From positions 1 through 39,525 of the forward strand of contig SIAR01000022.1 in NCBI GenBank assembly GCA_009691705.1: DNA of 39,525 bases, written 5' to 3'. Below, one piece after another: positions 17,959 through 30,205 of the stretch. Numbering within the stretch: position 1 is the first letter of the stretch; every line of letters begins with the position of its first letter. A program made the translations under genes and the position numbers. Origin of the DNA: Phycisphaerales bacterium. GTDB lineage: Bacteria; Planctomycetota; Phycisphaerae; Phycisphaerales; SM1A02. The notes under the pieces are model-generated. The model saw only the letters and a program-made list of their open reading frames with translations. It ran no database searches and had not been told where the DNA came from.

Positions 17959-19290
17959 TCAGATGTTTTCGAACCGCAGACTCTCTTCAAGCCGAGGATC
18001 GCGTCGGCAGAGCACTGCGCCGCTCGAGAGCCGTCCCGCCGTGCTGCCGATGAAGAGTGAAACGAAGCCAGCCAGCAGCAGATAGTTCACTGGATTGCTC
18101 AGCCCAGTCGAAGTGTGCTCGTATGCGAGGGCAAGTTGGTCGTAGGTTGTGAATGTTGCGATGTCATGTGGAACGACTGGCATGACGAGCCAGTAGATGT
18201 CGATCCACGCGAAGGCGAGCATCCACAGCGCGCCCACCAACAGTGTGGTGCGCCAGCGCTTGGTCCAACGCGAGACAAAGAAGAGAAACGGAAAGATGAA
18301 GTGACCCAAGATGAGGGCGACGCTCACCGCCGACCAGTCGCCGACTTGACGCGCGACGAACCAGACTGTTTCTTCGGGAAGATTGCCGTACCAAATGAGC
18401 ATGTACTGACTGAACGCGATGTACGCCCAGAAGACGATTCCGAATGCCCAGATCATCTTGCCAAGGTCTTGATAGTGCTCACTTGTGATTACTCCGCGCA
18501 GGTAGCCGCGCGCTTGCAGACGCAGGCATGCGATGGCGATGGCCGAGAATCCGCTCGCGCACAGGCCCGCGAAGAAATAGATGCCGAACATCGTGCTGAA
18601 CCAGGCTGGCGAGAGCGACATGATCCAGTCGAAGGCTGCGAAGGTTGAGGTAAGCGCGAAGAGAATGAGCGCTGGCGCTGCTGCGAAACGCATCTTCTTG
18701 GATAGTCCTTCGTCGCCCGAGTGATCTTGCGCCCGCGAGGTGCGAAAGAACCATCCTGCAGCGAGTGCCCAGAATGCGAAGTAAACGCAGGCCCGAATCA
18801 TGAAGAATGTGGGATTGAGGAAGGCACTCTTCGCTGTGACTATTGCGCCTTCTGCGGGCGCCTCGGCACTGAGATGCGCAAGGTCAGCCCAAGGCCAGAC
18901 GAGGGCGAGTCCGTGGCCATGACCTGCCCAATCGCGATCGGTCGCGACGAGCCAGAACATTGGCACGAGAAAAAGCAGCCCGATCCACTGCAAGTTTGCG
19001 GCCTGCGCTTCGGCGACGCGACGCACGGCGATCGCCCATCCTGCCCCCGTGATGTGCTGCAGGAGTGTGAAAAAGAATGCCCCGAGCGCGAGGGTGAGAA
19101 TGAAGATCGCGTTCTGCAGCCAACTCATCGCGAATGCGTGGGCGTCTTGTTGCTTCCACGCCACGAGGAATGCGACGGCGAGGGCGACGACACCGATGGC
19201 ATATGCAGAGCGCGAGACGCTGGTGAGGCGCGCATCGCCAATGATGCTGCGGTCGGAGAGGTCGGCGACTTGGGTGAGAGTTGCACTCAT
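17959..19290 (-). CDS. actF: alternative complex III subunit ActF (quinol:cytochrome c oxidoreductase membrane subunit)
   Basis: ActF is the smaller polytopic membrane subunit of alternative complex III, structurally related to the C-terminal part of ActC/NrfD proteins. The 443-residue product has about ten helices. Recognisable segments include 'NAIFILTLALGAFFFTLLQHITGAGWAIAVRR' (about residues 52-83), 'STFAAFDWIMSLSPAWFSTMFGIYFFAG', 'DLGKMIWAFGIVFWAYIAFSQYMLIWYGNLPEET' and 'RWRTTLLVGALWMLAFAWIDIYWLVMP'. These match the conserved ActF core. The ATG at 19290 follows a run of seven G (19301-19307) that can serve as a ribosome site and lies 4 bases after the actE stop. The open frame continues upstream, but that part reads out of frame through actE and is not protein-like. 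Confidence 0.94.
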   Translation of the reverse strand: MSATLTQVADLSDRSIIGDARLTSVSRSAYAIGVVALAVAFLVAWKQQDAHAFAMSWLQNAIFILTLALGAFFFTLLQHITGAGWAIAVRRVAEAQAANLQWIGLLFLVPMFWLVATDRDWAGHGHGLALVWPWADLAHLSAEAPAEGAIVTAKSAFLNPTFFMIRACVYFAFWALAAGWFFRTSRAQDHSGDEGLSKKMRFAAAPALILFALTSTFAAFDWIMSLSPAWFSTMFGIYFFAGLCASGFSAIAIACLRLQARGYLRGVITSEHYQDLGKMIWAFGIVFWAYIAFSQYMLIWYGNLPEETVWFVARQVGDWSAVSVALILGHFIFPFLFFVSRWTKRWRTTLLVGALWMLAFAWIDIYWLVMPVVPHDIATFTTYDQLALAYEHTSTGLSNPVNYLLLAGFVSLFIGSTAGRLSSGAVLCRRDPRLEESLRFENI

Positions 19291-19294
19291 GTGT

Positions 19295-19963
19295 TTACAT
19301 TCCCCCCCGCTTGTCGGCGGGAACATCGTTGATCGAAGCGTTCTGGCTTCTCTGCAGCGCACGCACATACGCGACGATCGCCCAGCGATCCTCGGTTGGA
19401 ATCTGCGATCCATAACCGGCCATGTTGCGAACTCCGTTGGTGACGGTGTTGAAGAGTTGTCCCAGCGGCTGTGCTGTGACGGTTGCATCGTGCACACTCT
19501 TGGCGGCGACCCATACGGTTCCATTCACTGGACCATCGACATTCGAGACGAGCGCAAGTGCGCGTTGATTCACGGTTCCGTCGCCTGCGCCCGAGTAACC
19601 GTGGCAGGGAGTGCAGTAGATGTTGAAGCGTTCTCGACCGCGTTGCAAGAATGCCATCGTGAGAGGTAACTGCGTCGGAGTTGTGGTTGCCCACTGTCCC
19701 GCGACGACACCCTCGTTGAAGTGCGTGTCGAGATACGACTCGCCATTGGCGACTGTGCCAACGATTTGTGGACGCTGCGAGCGCTTGTCGGCGAAGAGAT
19801 CGTTCTGGGATTGCGCTTTGAACTTCGCCTGCAGATCCATGTCTTGGATGATGTTGATCGGCAAGTTCGGACTCGGGGTCGAACGCGCTTGCGCCGCAAT
19901 GATCGGCGGAAGCATCGCGAGCAGACTGAGGATGAGCAAGAAACAAGCAATGATGCGTGGCAT
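19295..19963 (-). CDS. actE: alternative complex III monoheme cytochrome c subunit ActE
   Basis: The 222-residue protein has a signal peptide ([26 protein letters not shown]) and one class I heme c site, CTPCH at 117-121, with likely axial Met181 in 'GVRNMAGYGSQI'. The C-terminal 'DRWAIVAYVRALQ' helix is typical of ActE and related cytochromes. It probably relays electrons from the pentaheme ActA/ActB side to the cytochrome c domain of CoxB. Many ActE proteins are lipoproteins, but no clear lipobox cysteine is visible after this signal. The start overlaps the actD stop as TAATG, and actF begins 4 bases beyond its stop. An overlapping longer frame (19287-20048) is shadow. Confidence 0.93.
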   Translation of the reverse strand: MPRIIACFLLILSLLAMLPPIIAAQARSTPSPNLPINIIQDMDLQAKFKAQSQNDLFADKRSQRPQIVGTVANGESYLDTHFNEGVVAGQWATTTPTQLPLTMAFLQRGRERFNIYCTPCHGYSGAGDGTVNQRALALVSNVDGPVNGTVWVAAKSVHDATVTAQPLGQLFNTVTNGVRNMAGYGSQIPTEDRWAIVAYVRALQRSQNASINDVPADKRGGM

Positions 19964-20534
19964 TAGCGGTTCTCCACCACTTCGATGTGCTTCGCGCCGA
20001 GGGACTTGAGGAACGCCTCAGTCTTACTGCGCAGGAACTTTGGATCACGCGCTTCGATCACGACGAAAAAACGGTCGTCAGAGGCGCGGCGAAAACGATT
20101 GTTGCTCAACAGTGGATGCGAGAGGCGTGGCAGCCCGTTCAAGAGCAACATCAAGCCAGCGGCAGAGAGTGCCGCCAAAAGGATGGTGAGCTCAAAGATG
20201 ACTGGAATCCATGAAGGAACTGACATCAGCGGCTTGCCCGAGATCAAGAATGGATACCCCGTGACCCACACCAGCGCCCAGATTGAAACACTTGATGCGT
20301 TGGTAAATGCTTGCAGGAATATTCCAAGCGTTGCGCCCGTTGCGCCGGCGCCAAAGACAAGCACCGGAAGAATCGTGCGCTTGATGCCCATCGCCTTATC
20401 GAGACCATGCACCGCGAATGGCGTGTGGCAGTCCCAGAAGCGATAGCCCGCGGCGCTTACTTTCTTGGCTGCCTCCATGATCTGGGCGGGTGTTTCGAAC
20501 TCGGCCATGATGCCGTATGGGTGAGCGTGCGTCG

Positions 20535-20538
<4 letters not shown>
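19963..20538 (-). CDS. actD: alternative complex III subunit ActD (DUF3341)
   Basis: The 191-residue product has the DUF3341 layout: a soluble N-terminus beginning '[45 protein letters not shown]', two membrane helices (about 75-97 and 128-152), and a C-terminal soluble part with '[12 protein letters not shown]...[10 protein letters not shown]'. ActD is a two-helix subunit of alternative complex III of mainly structural role. The start overlaps the actC stop by four bases (ATGA) and its stop overlaps actE (TAATG), so the three are translationally coupled. The assignment rests on the strongly conserved N-terminal motif and on position. Confidence 0.94.
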
Positions 20539-21995
<1,457 letters not shown>

Positions 21996-21997
21996 GC

Positions 21998-25236
<3,239 letters not shown>

Positions 25237-25249
<13 letters not shown>

Positions 25250-25890
25250 GTCGAACAGTTCTCGCTTGGGTTGATGTGATAAAGCTTGACGAGTGACTCG
25301 CGCGCTTCTGGTGTCATTTCTATTTTCTGATCCCACGCCATGTTTGTCATTTGCGACACAGGGCGCAGTCGATCGATCGGATCGCGGTGGCACTCGAGGC
25401 ACCATCCCATTGCCAGGGGCGAGTATCGATAGACGACCTCCATCTGATCGACGCGCCCATGACACTCGACACAACCGACGCCACGGTTTACGTGGGCGCT
25501 GTGATTGAAATAGGAGTAGTCGGGAAGTTTGTGAACCTTGATCCACTCCACTGGAAGACCACTCTCGTACGAACTGCGAATCTTTTCGAGCTTTGGGCTC
25601 TCGCGGTGAATCTGGGTGTGACAGTTCATGCACGTCTGGGTCGGAGGAATCGCCGCAAATGCGGCGCGATCAACGGTGCTGTGGCAGTATCGACAATCGA
25701 GGCCGAGCTTTCCCACGTGCGTCGCGTGGCTATATGGAACGGGTTGCAGGGGCTGATAGCCCACATCGATCGTCTTGGGACTGAACCCGTACGCAACGAC
25801 AAACGCCGCATACAACGGCGCAATCGCCGCTGAAATGAGCAAGAATGGCAGGAGCGCGTTGGTCCAACGAGGAAAGAGGAATCGGCTCAT
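25237..25890 (-). CDS. actA: alternative complex III pentaheme cytochrome c subunit ActA
   Basis: The 217-residue protein has one N-terminal membrane helix (about residues 12-35) and five c-type heme sites: CRYCH (66-70), CMNCH (87-91), CVECH (140-144), CLECH (164-168) and CSTCH (212-216). Extra histidines (His55, His58, His95, His130, His133) are likely distal ligands. ActA anchors the periplasmic electron-transfer wire of alternative complex III, passing electrons from the Fe-S subunit ActB to ActE. The ATG at 25890 is used; a TTG 22 codons upstream would put a charged, non-conserved stretch before the helix. It is the first gene of the 14-kb operon, and a candidate promoter lies about 70-100 bases upstream. 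Confidence 0.95.
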
Positions 25891-25960
25891 AGTGGTGGTG
25901 CGATCAGGGGCGACAAACGACTTCGTGCTTTTTTTCACAAACTCAACGGGAACCAAGGAG

Positions 25961-25988
25961 ATTAGGGGGCAACGGAGCGGCGCGTCAA
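25961..25988 (-). promoter_or_regulatory. candidate promoter of the act-cox respiratory operon
   Basis: Read on the minus strand, TTGACG (25988-25983, 5 of 6 to TTGACA) is separated by 16 bases from CCTAAT (25966-25961, 4 of 6 to TATAAT). Transcription would start near 25954 and leave a leader of about 64 bases before the actA ATG at 25890. It is the only good -35/-10 pair in the 127-base gap between actA and the divergent EIIA gene. No operator repeat was recognised. Confidence 0.45.
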
Positions 25989-26017
25989 GGATTCAAACAA
26001 ATGCGCGTTGCTCTAGA

Positions 26018-26491
26018 GTGACCGCGGTGACAACTCCCATTCCAATCGCGATCGTTGCTGCAGTTGCGCACTTTCGATGCAGCGATATTTCGGCTGTTTT
26101 CAGCGAAATTGCGAGGCGCGCCAATTCGTGCGGTCTTGATGGGTGCTCGATGGAGAGTCTTGCCGCATCACTTGCCGCTCGTGAAGCGATTGCGTTCACT
26201 TCGACTCCAGAAGGCGTCGCCTTTCCGCATGTCATTCAAGAGGCGATTGCGGCCGAGAAGGCGATGGCTATCGTGCTGACGCTCGCCGAACCAGTCACCT
26301 GGGGATCGCATCAAGTGCGCATCGTACTGGCGCTCTTTGGATCGCCTGCCGAACCTTGGAGGCACGTGCGAATGCTCGCTCGGGCGGCGCGTGTGTGTAT
26401 GCAACCTGATACAAGGCAACGGTTTATGGATTGCGCGAGCGATACCGAGCTATTGGATCTTTTCACTGCCGAGTGCAATAACCATGGGTGA
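26018..26491 (+). CDS. PTS EIIA-type (PTS_EIIA_2, PtsN/fructose class) domain protein
   Basis: The 157-residue product is a single EIIA domain. The phosphorylatable histidine is visible as His71 in 'EGVAFPH', followed by 'EKAMAIVLTLAEPVTWG' and 'VRIVLALFGSP', the core strands of the fructose/nitrogen-type EIIA fold, and then 'RMLARAARV...Q..RQRFMDC' helices. No EIIB or EIIC partner is in the window, so it is more likely regulatory than part of sugar uptake. The GTG at 26018 is chosen; another GTG at 26027 is equally possible, and neither has a clear ribosome site. Its 3' end overlaps the PII-like gene by 8 bases, and antiporter genes follow, suggesting phosphorylation-dependent control of transport. 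Confidence 0.85.
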   Translation: MTAVTTPIPIAIVAAVAHFRCSDISAVFSEIARRANSCGLDGCSMESLAASLAAREAIAFTSTPEGVAFPHVIQEAIAAEKAMAIVLTLAEPVTWGSHQVRIVLALFGSPAEPWRHVRMLARAARVCMQPDTRQRFMDCASDTELLDLFTAECNNHG

Positions 26492-26819
26492 GACGATCCA
26501 GTCCATGAAGATGGTCTTTCTGTTGGTGCCGCACGGGCATTCGTTTGACGCGGTCATAAACGCCGTGCTCGATGCCGGAATCTCGGATGCGACGGTCGTC
26601 GAGGCGCGAAACCTCGCGGCGATTATGCAGCAAGATTTACCCATCTTTGCCGGACTCGCCGCGCTCTTGCCTCAGGCGTCGGGAACTCGCGCGATACTTG
26701 CGCTCTGCCGTGGCGACCGCGCGACGACATTGATGACCTACCTGCGAGAGATTCCAAAGGATGACCGACCCATTGCGGTTGTGATCACGGTCGAGAACTT
26801 TCTCGGATCGGACTCGTGA
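26484..26819 (+). CDS. PII-like (GlnB/SbtB-fold) small regulatory protein
   Basis: This 111-residue protein follows the ferredoxin-like PII pattern: strand 'MKMVFLLVP' (8-16), helix 'SFDAVINAVLDAGI', strand 'DATVVEAR', a loop with 'QDLPIFAGLAALL' in the T-loop position, strand 'GTRAILALC', helix 'RATTLMTYLREIP' and strand 'RPIAVVITVENFLG'. The 'GI..ATVVEAR...PIFAGL' run is typical of a PII-like group distinct from classical GlnB; the uridylylated-tyrosine T-loop motif is missing. PII-like proteins bind nucleotides and often regulate a neighbouring transporter. Here it overlaps the EIIA gene upstream and the first antiporter gene downstream (GTGA). The ligand and partner are inferred. An in-frame ATG at 26505 could be the true start, giving a protein beginning MKMVF. 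Confidence 0.75.
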   Translation: MGETIQSMKMVFLLVPHGHSFDAVINAVLDAGISDATVVEARNLAAIMQQDLPIFAGLAALLPQASGTRAILALCRGDRATTLMTYLREIPKDDRPIAVVITVENFLGSDS

Positions 26820-28060
26820 CCAGTTCTCTTATCTGGCTCGCGCTCGGATCAATCATCCTCGTCGCGGGCAGCCGATGGGTGCAACGCGCGCGAAGAATGT
26901 TTCCGGCGATGCGGGTACTGGGAGGCGGGTGGGCAATCTTGGCGTTTGGAGTTTTGGTCGGTCCTGGAGTGTTTGGCGTATTCGACGGCGAGCGACTGTT
27001 GCAGGTGCAACCGATCCTCTTGATTCTGCTGACCTGGGCCGGCATCGTGATTGGAATGCAGTGTCGGGTGCGACTCTTTCGCGCGATTCCACCGGCGCTC
27101 TGGCGCTGGGTGAGTTTGGATTTATGCGTGAGCTTGATGTTGAGCGTCGTCGCTGGCGGTCTCGTCGCCCGCATCTGGCAACCAGACTCTCCCGCAGCTG
27201 CGCACATCTTGCTCACTGGAACCTTTGCGGCAGTCGCCATTGGATGGAACCCCGAGTCACGTTCGCTTGGCGCGCATACAGATGCTGCGGCGACGCGGAT
27301 GGGAGTGCTCGTGCAGGCAGGCGCAGGAGTACTCGCGATTTGCACGGTGGTGATCTCGTCGCTCGCACTGCAATGCGCATTTCAAGATTCGAATGGCAAT
27401 GTGATATTCGCCCCGTATGGCGGCCTGCTCGCCCTCATGATGGAGATTGGCGCAGTTGCCGTTGTCGCACTCGGCGCGCGCGAGATCTTGCGCGACACAC
27501 GCGAAGATGACGCCCGCACGACCTTGATCGTCATCGGCACGCTTTGCATTCTCTCTGGCATCACTGTGTTGTTCGGCGGCTCTGGGCTTCTCGCCGGACT
27601 CATCTTCGGCGCATCGATCGGACTAAGCCGGCGCCGTTTGCGCGCACTCGAGCACTTCATATCGTCGGCAGAACCAATCGTGGCGAGCGGCTGCTTCTTC
27701 TTTGCCGGTATCACACTCGCCCTGCCCACCGCGTCGTTCACGCTCATCGGCGCACTCGCCGTCGGCGCGATCGTGATCATGCTTGCACTCGCCCGGCGCG
27801 TGTTGAAGCCGCTCATCATGACGCTCGCACTGGCGCGTGACTGCCAGACCGTTGCGCTCGATTCACCCGCCGCGCGCGCCCCCGTGCGTCAAGCGCCACT
27901 CACGATCATCGTGCTGCTTGCGTTTGCGATCCAAGACACTTCGGGACTTGCCAATCAACTGCTCGCGCTCGCGGTGCTCGTCTCGCTGCTGAGCGTGGCG
28001 TTCACTCTTGTGCCGCGCATCGCAGAACCAGCCCACCTGCGCGGGAGCGGGTCCGCATGA
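26816..28060 (+). CDS. cation:proton antiporter-like membrane protein (CPA2-like), possibly degenerate
   Basis: The 414-residue protein has about 11-12 hydrophobic helices and the overall layout of Na+/H+ exchanger domains: an N-terminal 'GWAILAFGVLVGPGV' helix ending in the typical L.GPG turn, and a later 'ISSAEPIVASGCFFFAGITLAL' helix matching the 'PlfF..aG..l' region. In the helix where the downstream paralogue has a Lys-Asp pair (TVTKDLVLVV), this protein reads QAGAGVLAI and has no acidic residue in my by-eye alignment. The typical C-terminal 'GF.PQAGISLAL' segment is also missing. It may therefore be a non-transporting partner or have altered chemistry. The GTG start at 26816 overlaps the PII-like stop (GTGA), and its stop overlaps the next gene (ATGA). 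Confidence 0.7.
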   Translation: MTSSLIWLALGSIILVAGSRWVQRARRMFPAMRVLGGGWAILAFGVLVGPGVFGVFDGERLLQVQPILLILLTWAGIVIGMQCRVRLFRAIPPALWRWVSLDLCVSLMLSVVAGGLVARIWQPDSPAAAHILLTGTFAAVAIGWNPESRSLGAHTDAAATRMGVLVQAGAGVLAICTVVISSLALQCAFQDSNGNVIFAPYGGLLALMMEIGAVAVVALGAREILRDTREDDARTTLIVIGTLCILSGITVLFGGSGLLAGLIFGASIGLSRRRLRALEHFISSAEPIVASGCFFFAGITLALPTASFTLIGALAVGAIVIMLALARRVLKPLIMTLALARDCQTVALDSPAARAPVRQAPLTIIVLLAFAIQDTSGLANQLLALAVLVSLLSVAFTLVPRIAEPAHLRGSGSA

Positions 28061-29397
28061 TTGCGCAGGCCCGTCAAGAAGCGAAGGCGCGAAGGCGTCC
28101 CAGATTTGGCGCACTATTTCTGGCAGTCGCGCTCGCCTGCCTGGTGGGATTGATCGTGCTCGCGCGCGAATTGCATGCGACGGTGGTTGGCATTCCAACA
28201 TCTGATCTTCCCGCAGCTGGCGAAACGACGTTGCTGCTCGGTCTCGTCATCTTGGGATCGTGGCTCGCGGGACGACTCGTGCGAAAGATCGCTTTGCCGC
28301 CGATCACCGGACAGCTTCTCTTTGGAATGTTGATCGGTCCCGGATTGTGGGAGTGGTTGCGGCGCCCAGAACTCGCGCTGATCACTCCAGCGCAACTCAC
28401 ATCACTGCACGGGGCCGAGGTGCTCGCCGTCGTGATGATCGGACTCGTCGCCGGATCGGAGATCGACAGTTCGTTCGTGCGGGCACGATTGCGGGCGATT
28501 GTGATGCTCGCGCTTGGGCAAGTGACAGTGATCGTTGCCACCGTTGGATGCGTTGCGTATTGGTTCTTTCGATCCCCTGCCCATGCAGTGATCTTCGCGA
28601 CGCTCGCAGCGACGTGTAGCAGCGCAGTCTCAGTGGCTCTCTTGCGCGAGATGCGCCATCCCACTGCATTTGCGCGCCTACTGCTCGCCACGACAGTCAC
28701 GAAAGATCTCGTGCTGGTCGTCGCGTTTTCTGTGGTGCTCTTCACCGTTGCAACGACAACCAACGCCGGTGGACACGCCTGGCATTGGATCGTCTTGCAC
28801 GTGGCAGGAAGCGTCGGCATTGGATGCCTGCTCGCAATTCCGCTGCGTCTTGCCCTGCGGCAGATCGAAGAGCGGATGATCGCGGTCGTGCTAGTGGTCG
28901 CTGTGCTCATCGTGATTCTCTGTGAGATCACTGACACCGCACCACTCATCACGGCGCTCACGCTCGGCTACACGGCGCGCGCGATTGCGCCGGTTGGCAG
29001 CGCTTCGTTCTTCGCAACGGCGCGCCGCTTGTTTCTTCCTGTCTGCTGCGTCTTCTTCGCCGCGGCCGGGGCGCACATCGAATGCGCTGCGCTCTTTGCA
29101 AACTGGGGAGTGGTGCTCGCACTATCGAGCAGCCGCCTGGTGGCTGTCTGGATTGGTGCAACCGTGGCAGCACGTGCCGCGGGACTGCCCGCCGCGATGC
29201 AGCGCTGGGCGTGGGCTGGATTCGTGCCGCAGGCTGGCATCTCACTCGCACTCGCTGCGCAAGTGCTCATCGCATTCCCCGGTCAAGCTTGGGCACGCAA
29301 CTTGGTCGCGATCATGATCGCGTGCATCACACTCAACGAAGTCATCGGACCCATCCTCATGCGCATTGCCTTGCGACGCGTGCCAGACTCTGCTTGA
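28057..29397 (+). CDS. cation:proton antiporter (CPA2 family Na+/H+ exchanger domain)
   Basis: The 446-residue protein has a basic N-terminus and about 12-13 helices. Family signatures include 'PPITGQLLFGMLIGPGLW' (80-98), 'FATLAATCSSAVSVALLREM' (180-199), the acidic helix 'TTVTKDLVLVVAFSVVLF' with Lys216-Asp217, 'LPVCCVFFAAAGAHIE', and a C-terminal 'WAGFVPQAGISLALAAQVL...LNEVIGPILMRIAL', which is very typical of bacterial exchangers. It probably exchanges Na+ or K+ for H+ across the cytoplasmic membrane. It overlaps the upstream paralogue by four bases (ATGA), so the pair is translationally coupled and may act as a heterodimer. Ion specificity cannot be read from the sequence. TatD follows 4 bases after the stop. 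Confidence 0.85.
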   Translation: MIAQARQEAKARRRPRFGALFLAVALACLVGLIVLARELHATVVGIPTSDLPAAGETTLLLGLVILGSWLAGRLVRKIALPPITGQLLFGMLIGPGLWEWLRRPELALITPAQLTSLHGAEVLAVVMIGLVAGSEIDSSFVRARLRAIVMLALGQVTVIVATVGCVAYWFFRSPAHAVIFATLAATCSSAVSVALLREMRHPTAFARLLLATTVTKDLVLVVAFSVVLFTVATTTNAGGHAWHWIVLHVAGSVGIGCLLAIPLRLALRQIEERMIAVVLVVAVLIVILCEITDTAPLITALTLGYTARAIAPVGSASFFATARRLFLPVCCVFFAAAGAHIECAALFANWGVVLALSSSRLVAVWIGATVAARAAGLPAAMQRWAWAGFVPQAGISLALAAQVLIAFPGQAWARNLVAIMIACITLNEVIGPILMRIALRRVPDSA

Positions 29398-29401
29398 ACA
29401 C

Positions 29402-30205
29402 ATGATCGATACACACTGCCATCTCACCTTTCCAGACTTTTCAGGACGCGTCACCGAAGTGCTGGCAGCTGCGGCGCACGTCGGAGTGCATAGTTGCATT
29501 TCAATTTCAACGACCACCGCCGACGCTCTGCGCACCACCGAATTGGCAGGGCTTCATGCGCGGCTCTTCGCGAGTGCTGGCGTTCACCCGCTCTATGCAG
29601 ACAAGCCCTGTGATTGGGCTGAAATGCGCCGCGCGGGAGAGCATCCCAAGTGTGTTGCCTGGGGGGAACTCGGACTCGACAACCATCACGAGACTCCGCT
29701 GCCTGCGCTGCAGCGCGAAGTACTCGACGCGCAGCTCGCCCACATATGCGCCTGGGCGCGCGAGGGACTCGTCAAACCAATCGTCGTGCACTGCCGCAAG
29801 GCGTTCGCGCAACTCGTACCAATCTTGGCAGCCTCGGGCATCCCTGGAAATCGATTCGTCTTTCACTGCTTCACGGGCGACACTACGGACTTGCGTATGG
29901 CGCTCGATCTTGGCGCGTCCATCTCGTTTACGGGCGTGCTGACATTTCCGGGTGCCCGCGAATTGCGCGCGGCAGCCCAACTCGTTCCGGTCGATCGGCT
30001 CATGATCGAAACAGACTCTCCATTTCTCTCGCCGCAACCCGTGCGCGGATCCAGACCCAACGAACCCAAGCACATCGTGTACATCGCGGCGGCACTGGCG
30101 CTCGCCCGGCGTGCCAATCTTGCTGCGCTCAACGAGCAGCTCGACATGAATGCGGTGCGCTTCTTTGGCGAAGCACTGCGCGCCCCTACCATGACCAACC
30201 CATGA
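29402..30205 (+). CDS. TatD-family metal-dependent deoxyribonuclease
   Basis: This 267-residue amidohydrolase-fold protein carries the TatD metal ligands in order: His5 and His7 in MIDTHCHL, Glu in 'WGELGLD', His in 'IVVHCRKA', His in 'FVFHCFTGD' and Asp in 'LMIETDSPFLSP'. Family members hydrolyse DNA (3'-5' exonuclease activity in E. coli TatD), and some act on D-aminoacyl-tRNA. The start at 29402 puts the DTHCH motif at the usual distance from Met1; the frame is open further upstream but without conserved sequence. It begins 4 bases after the antiporter stop and its stop overlaps tatC (ATGA), giving the familiar tatD-tatC pairing. TatD is not required for Tat export. Confidence 0.93.
   Translation: MIDTHCHLTFPDFSGRVTEVLAAAAHVGVHSCISISTTTADALRTTELAGLHARLFASAGVHPLYADKPCDWAEMRRAGEHPKCVAWGELGLDNHHETPLPALQREVLDAQLAHICAWAREGLVKPIVVHCRKAFAQLVPILAASGIPGNRFVFHCFTGDTTDLRMALDLGASISFTGVLTFPGARELRAAAQLVPVDRLMIETDSPFLSPQPVRGSRPNEPKHIVYIAAALALARRANLAALNEQLDMNAVRFFGEALRAPTMTNP

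Noticed and set aside
25250-25633. Upstream 128-residue extension of actB
   Set aside because: It overlaps actA in another frame and is Arg/Ser-rich. The Tat-like signal begins only after the ATG at 25249.
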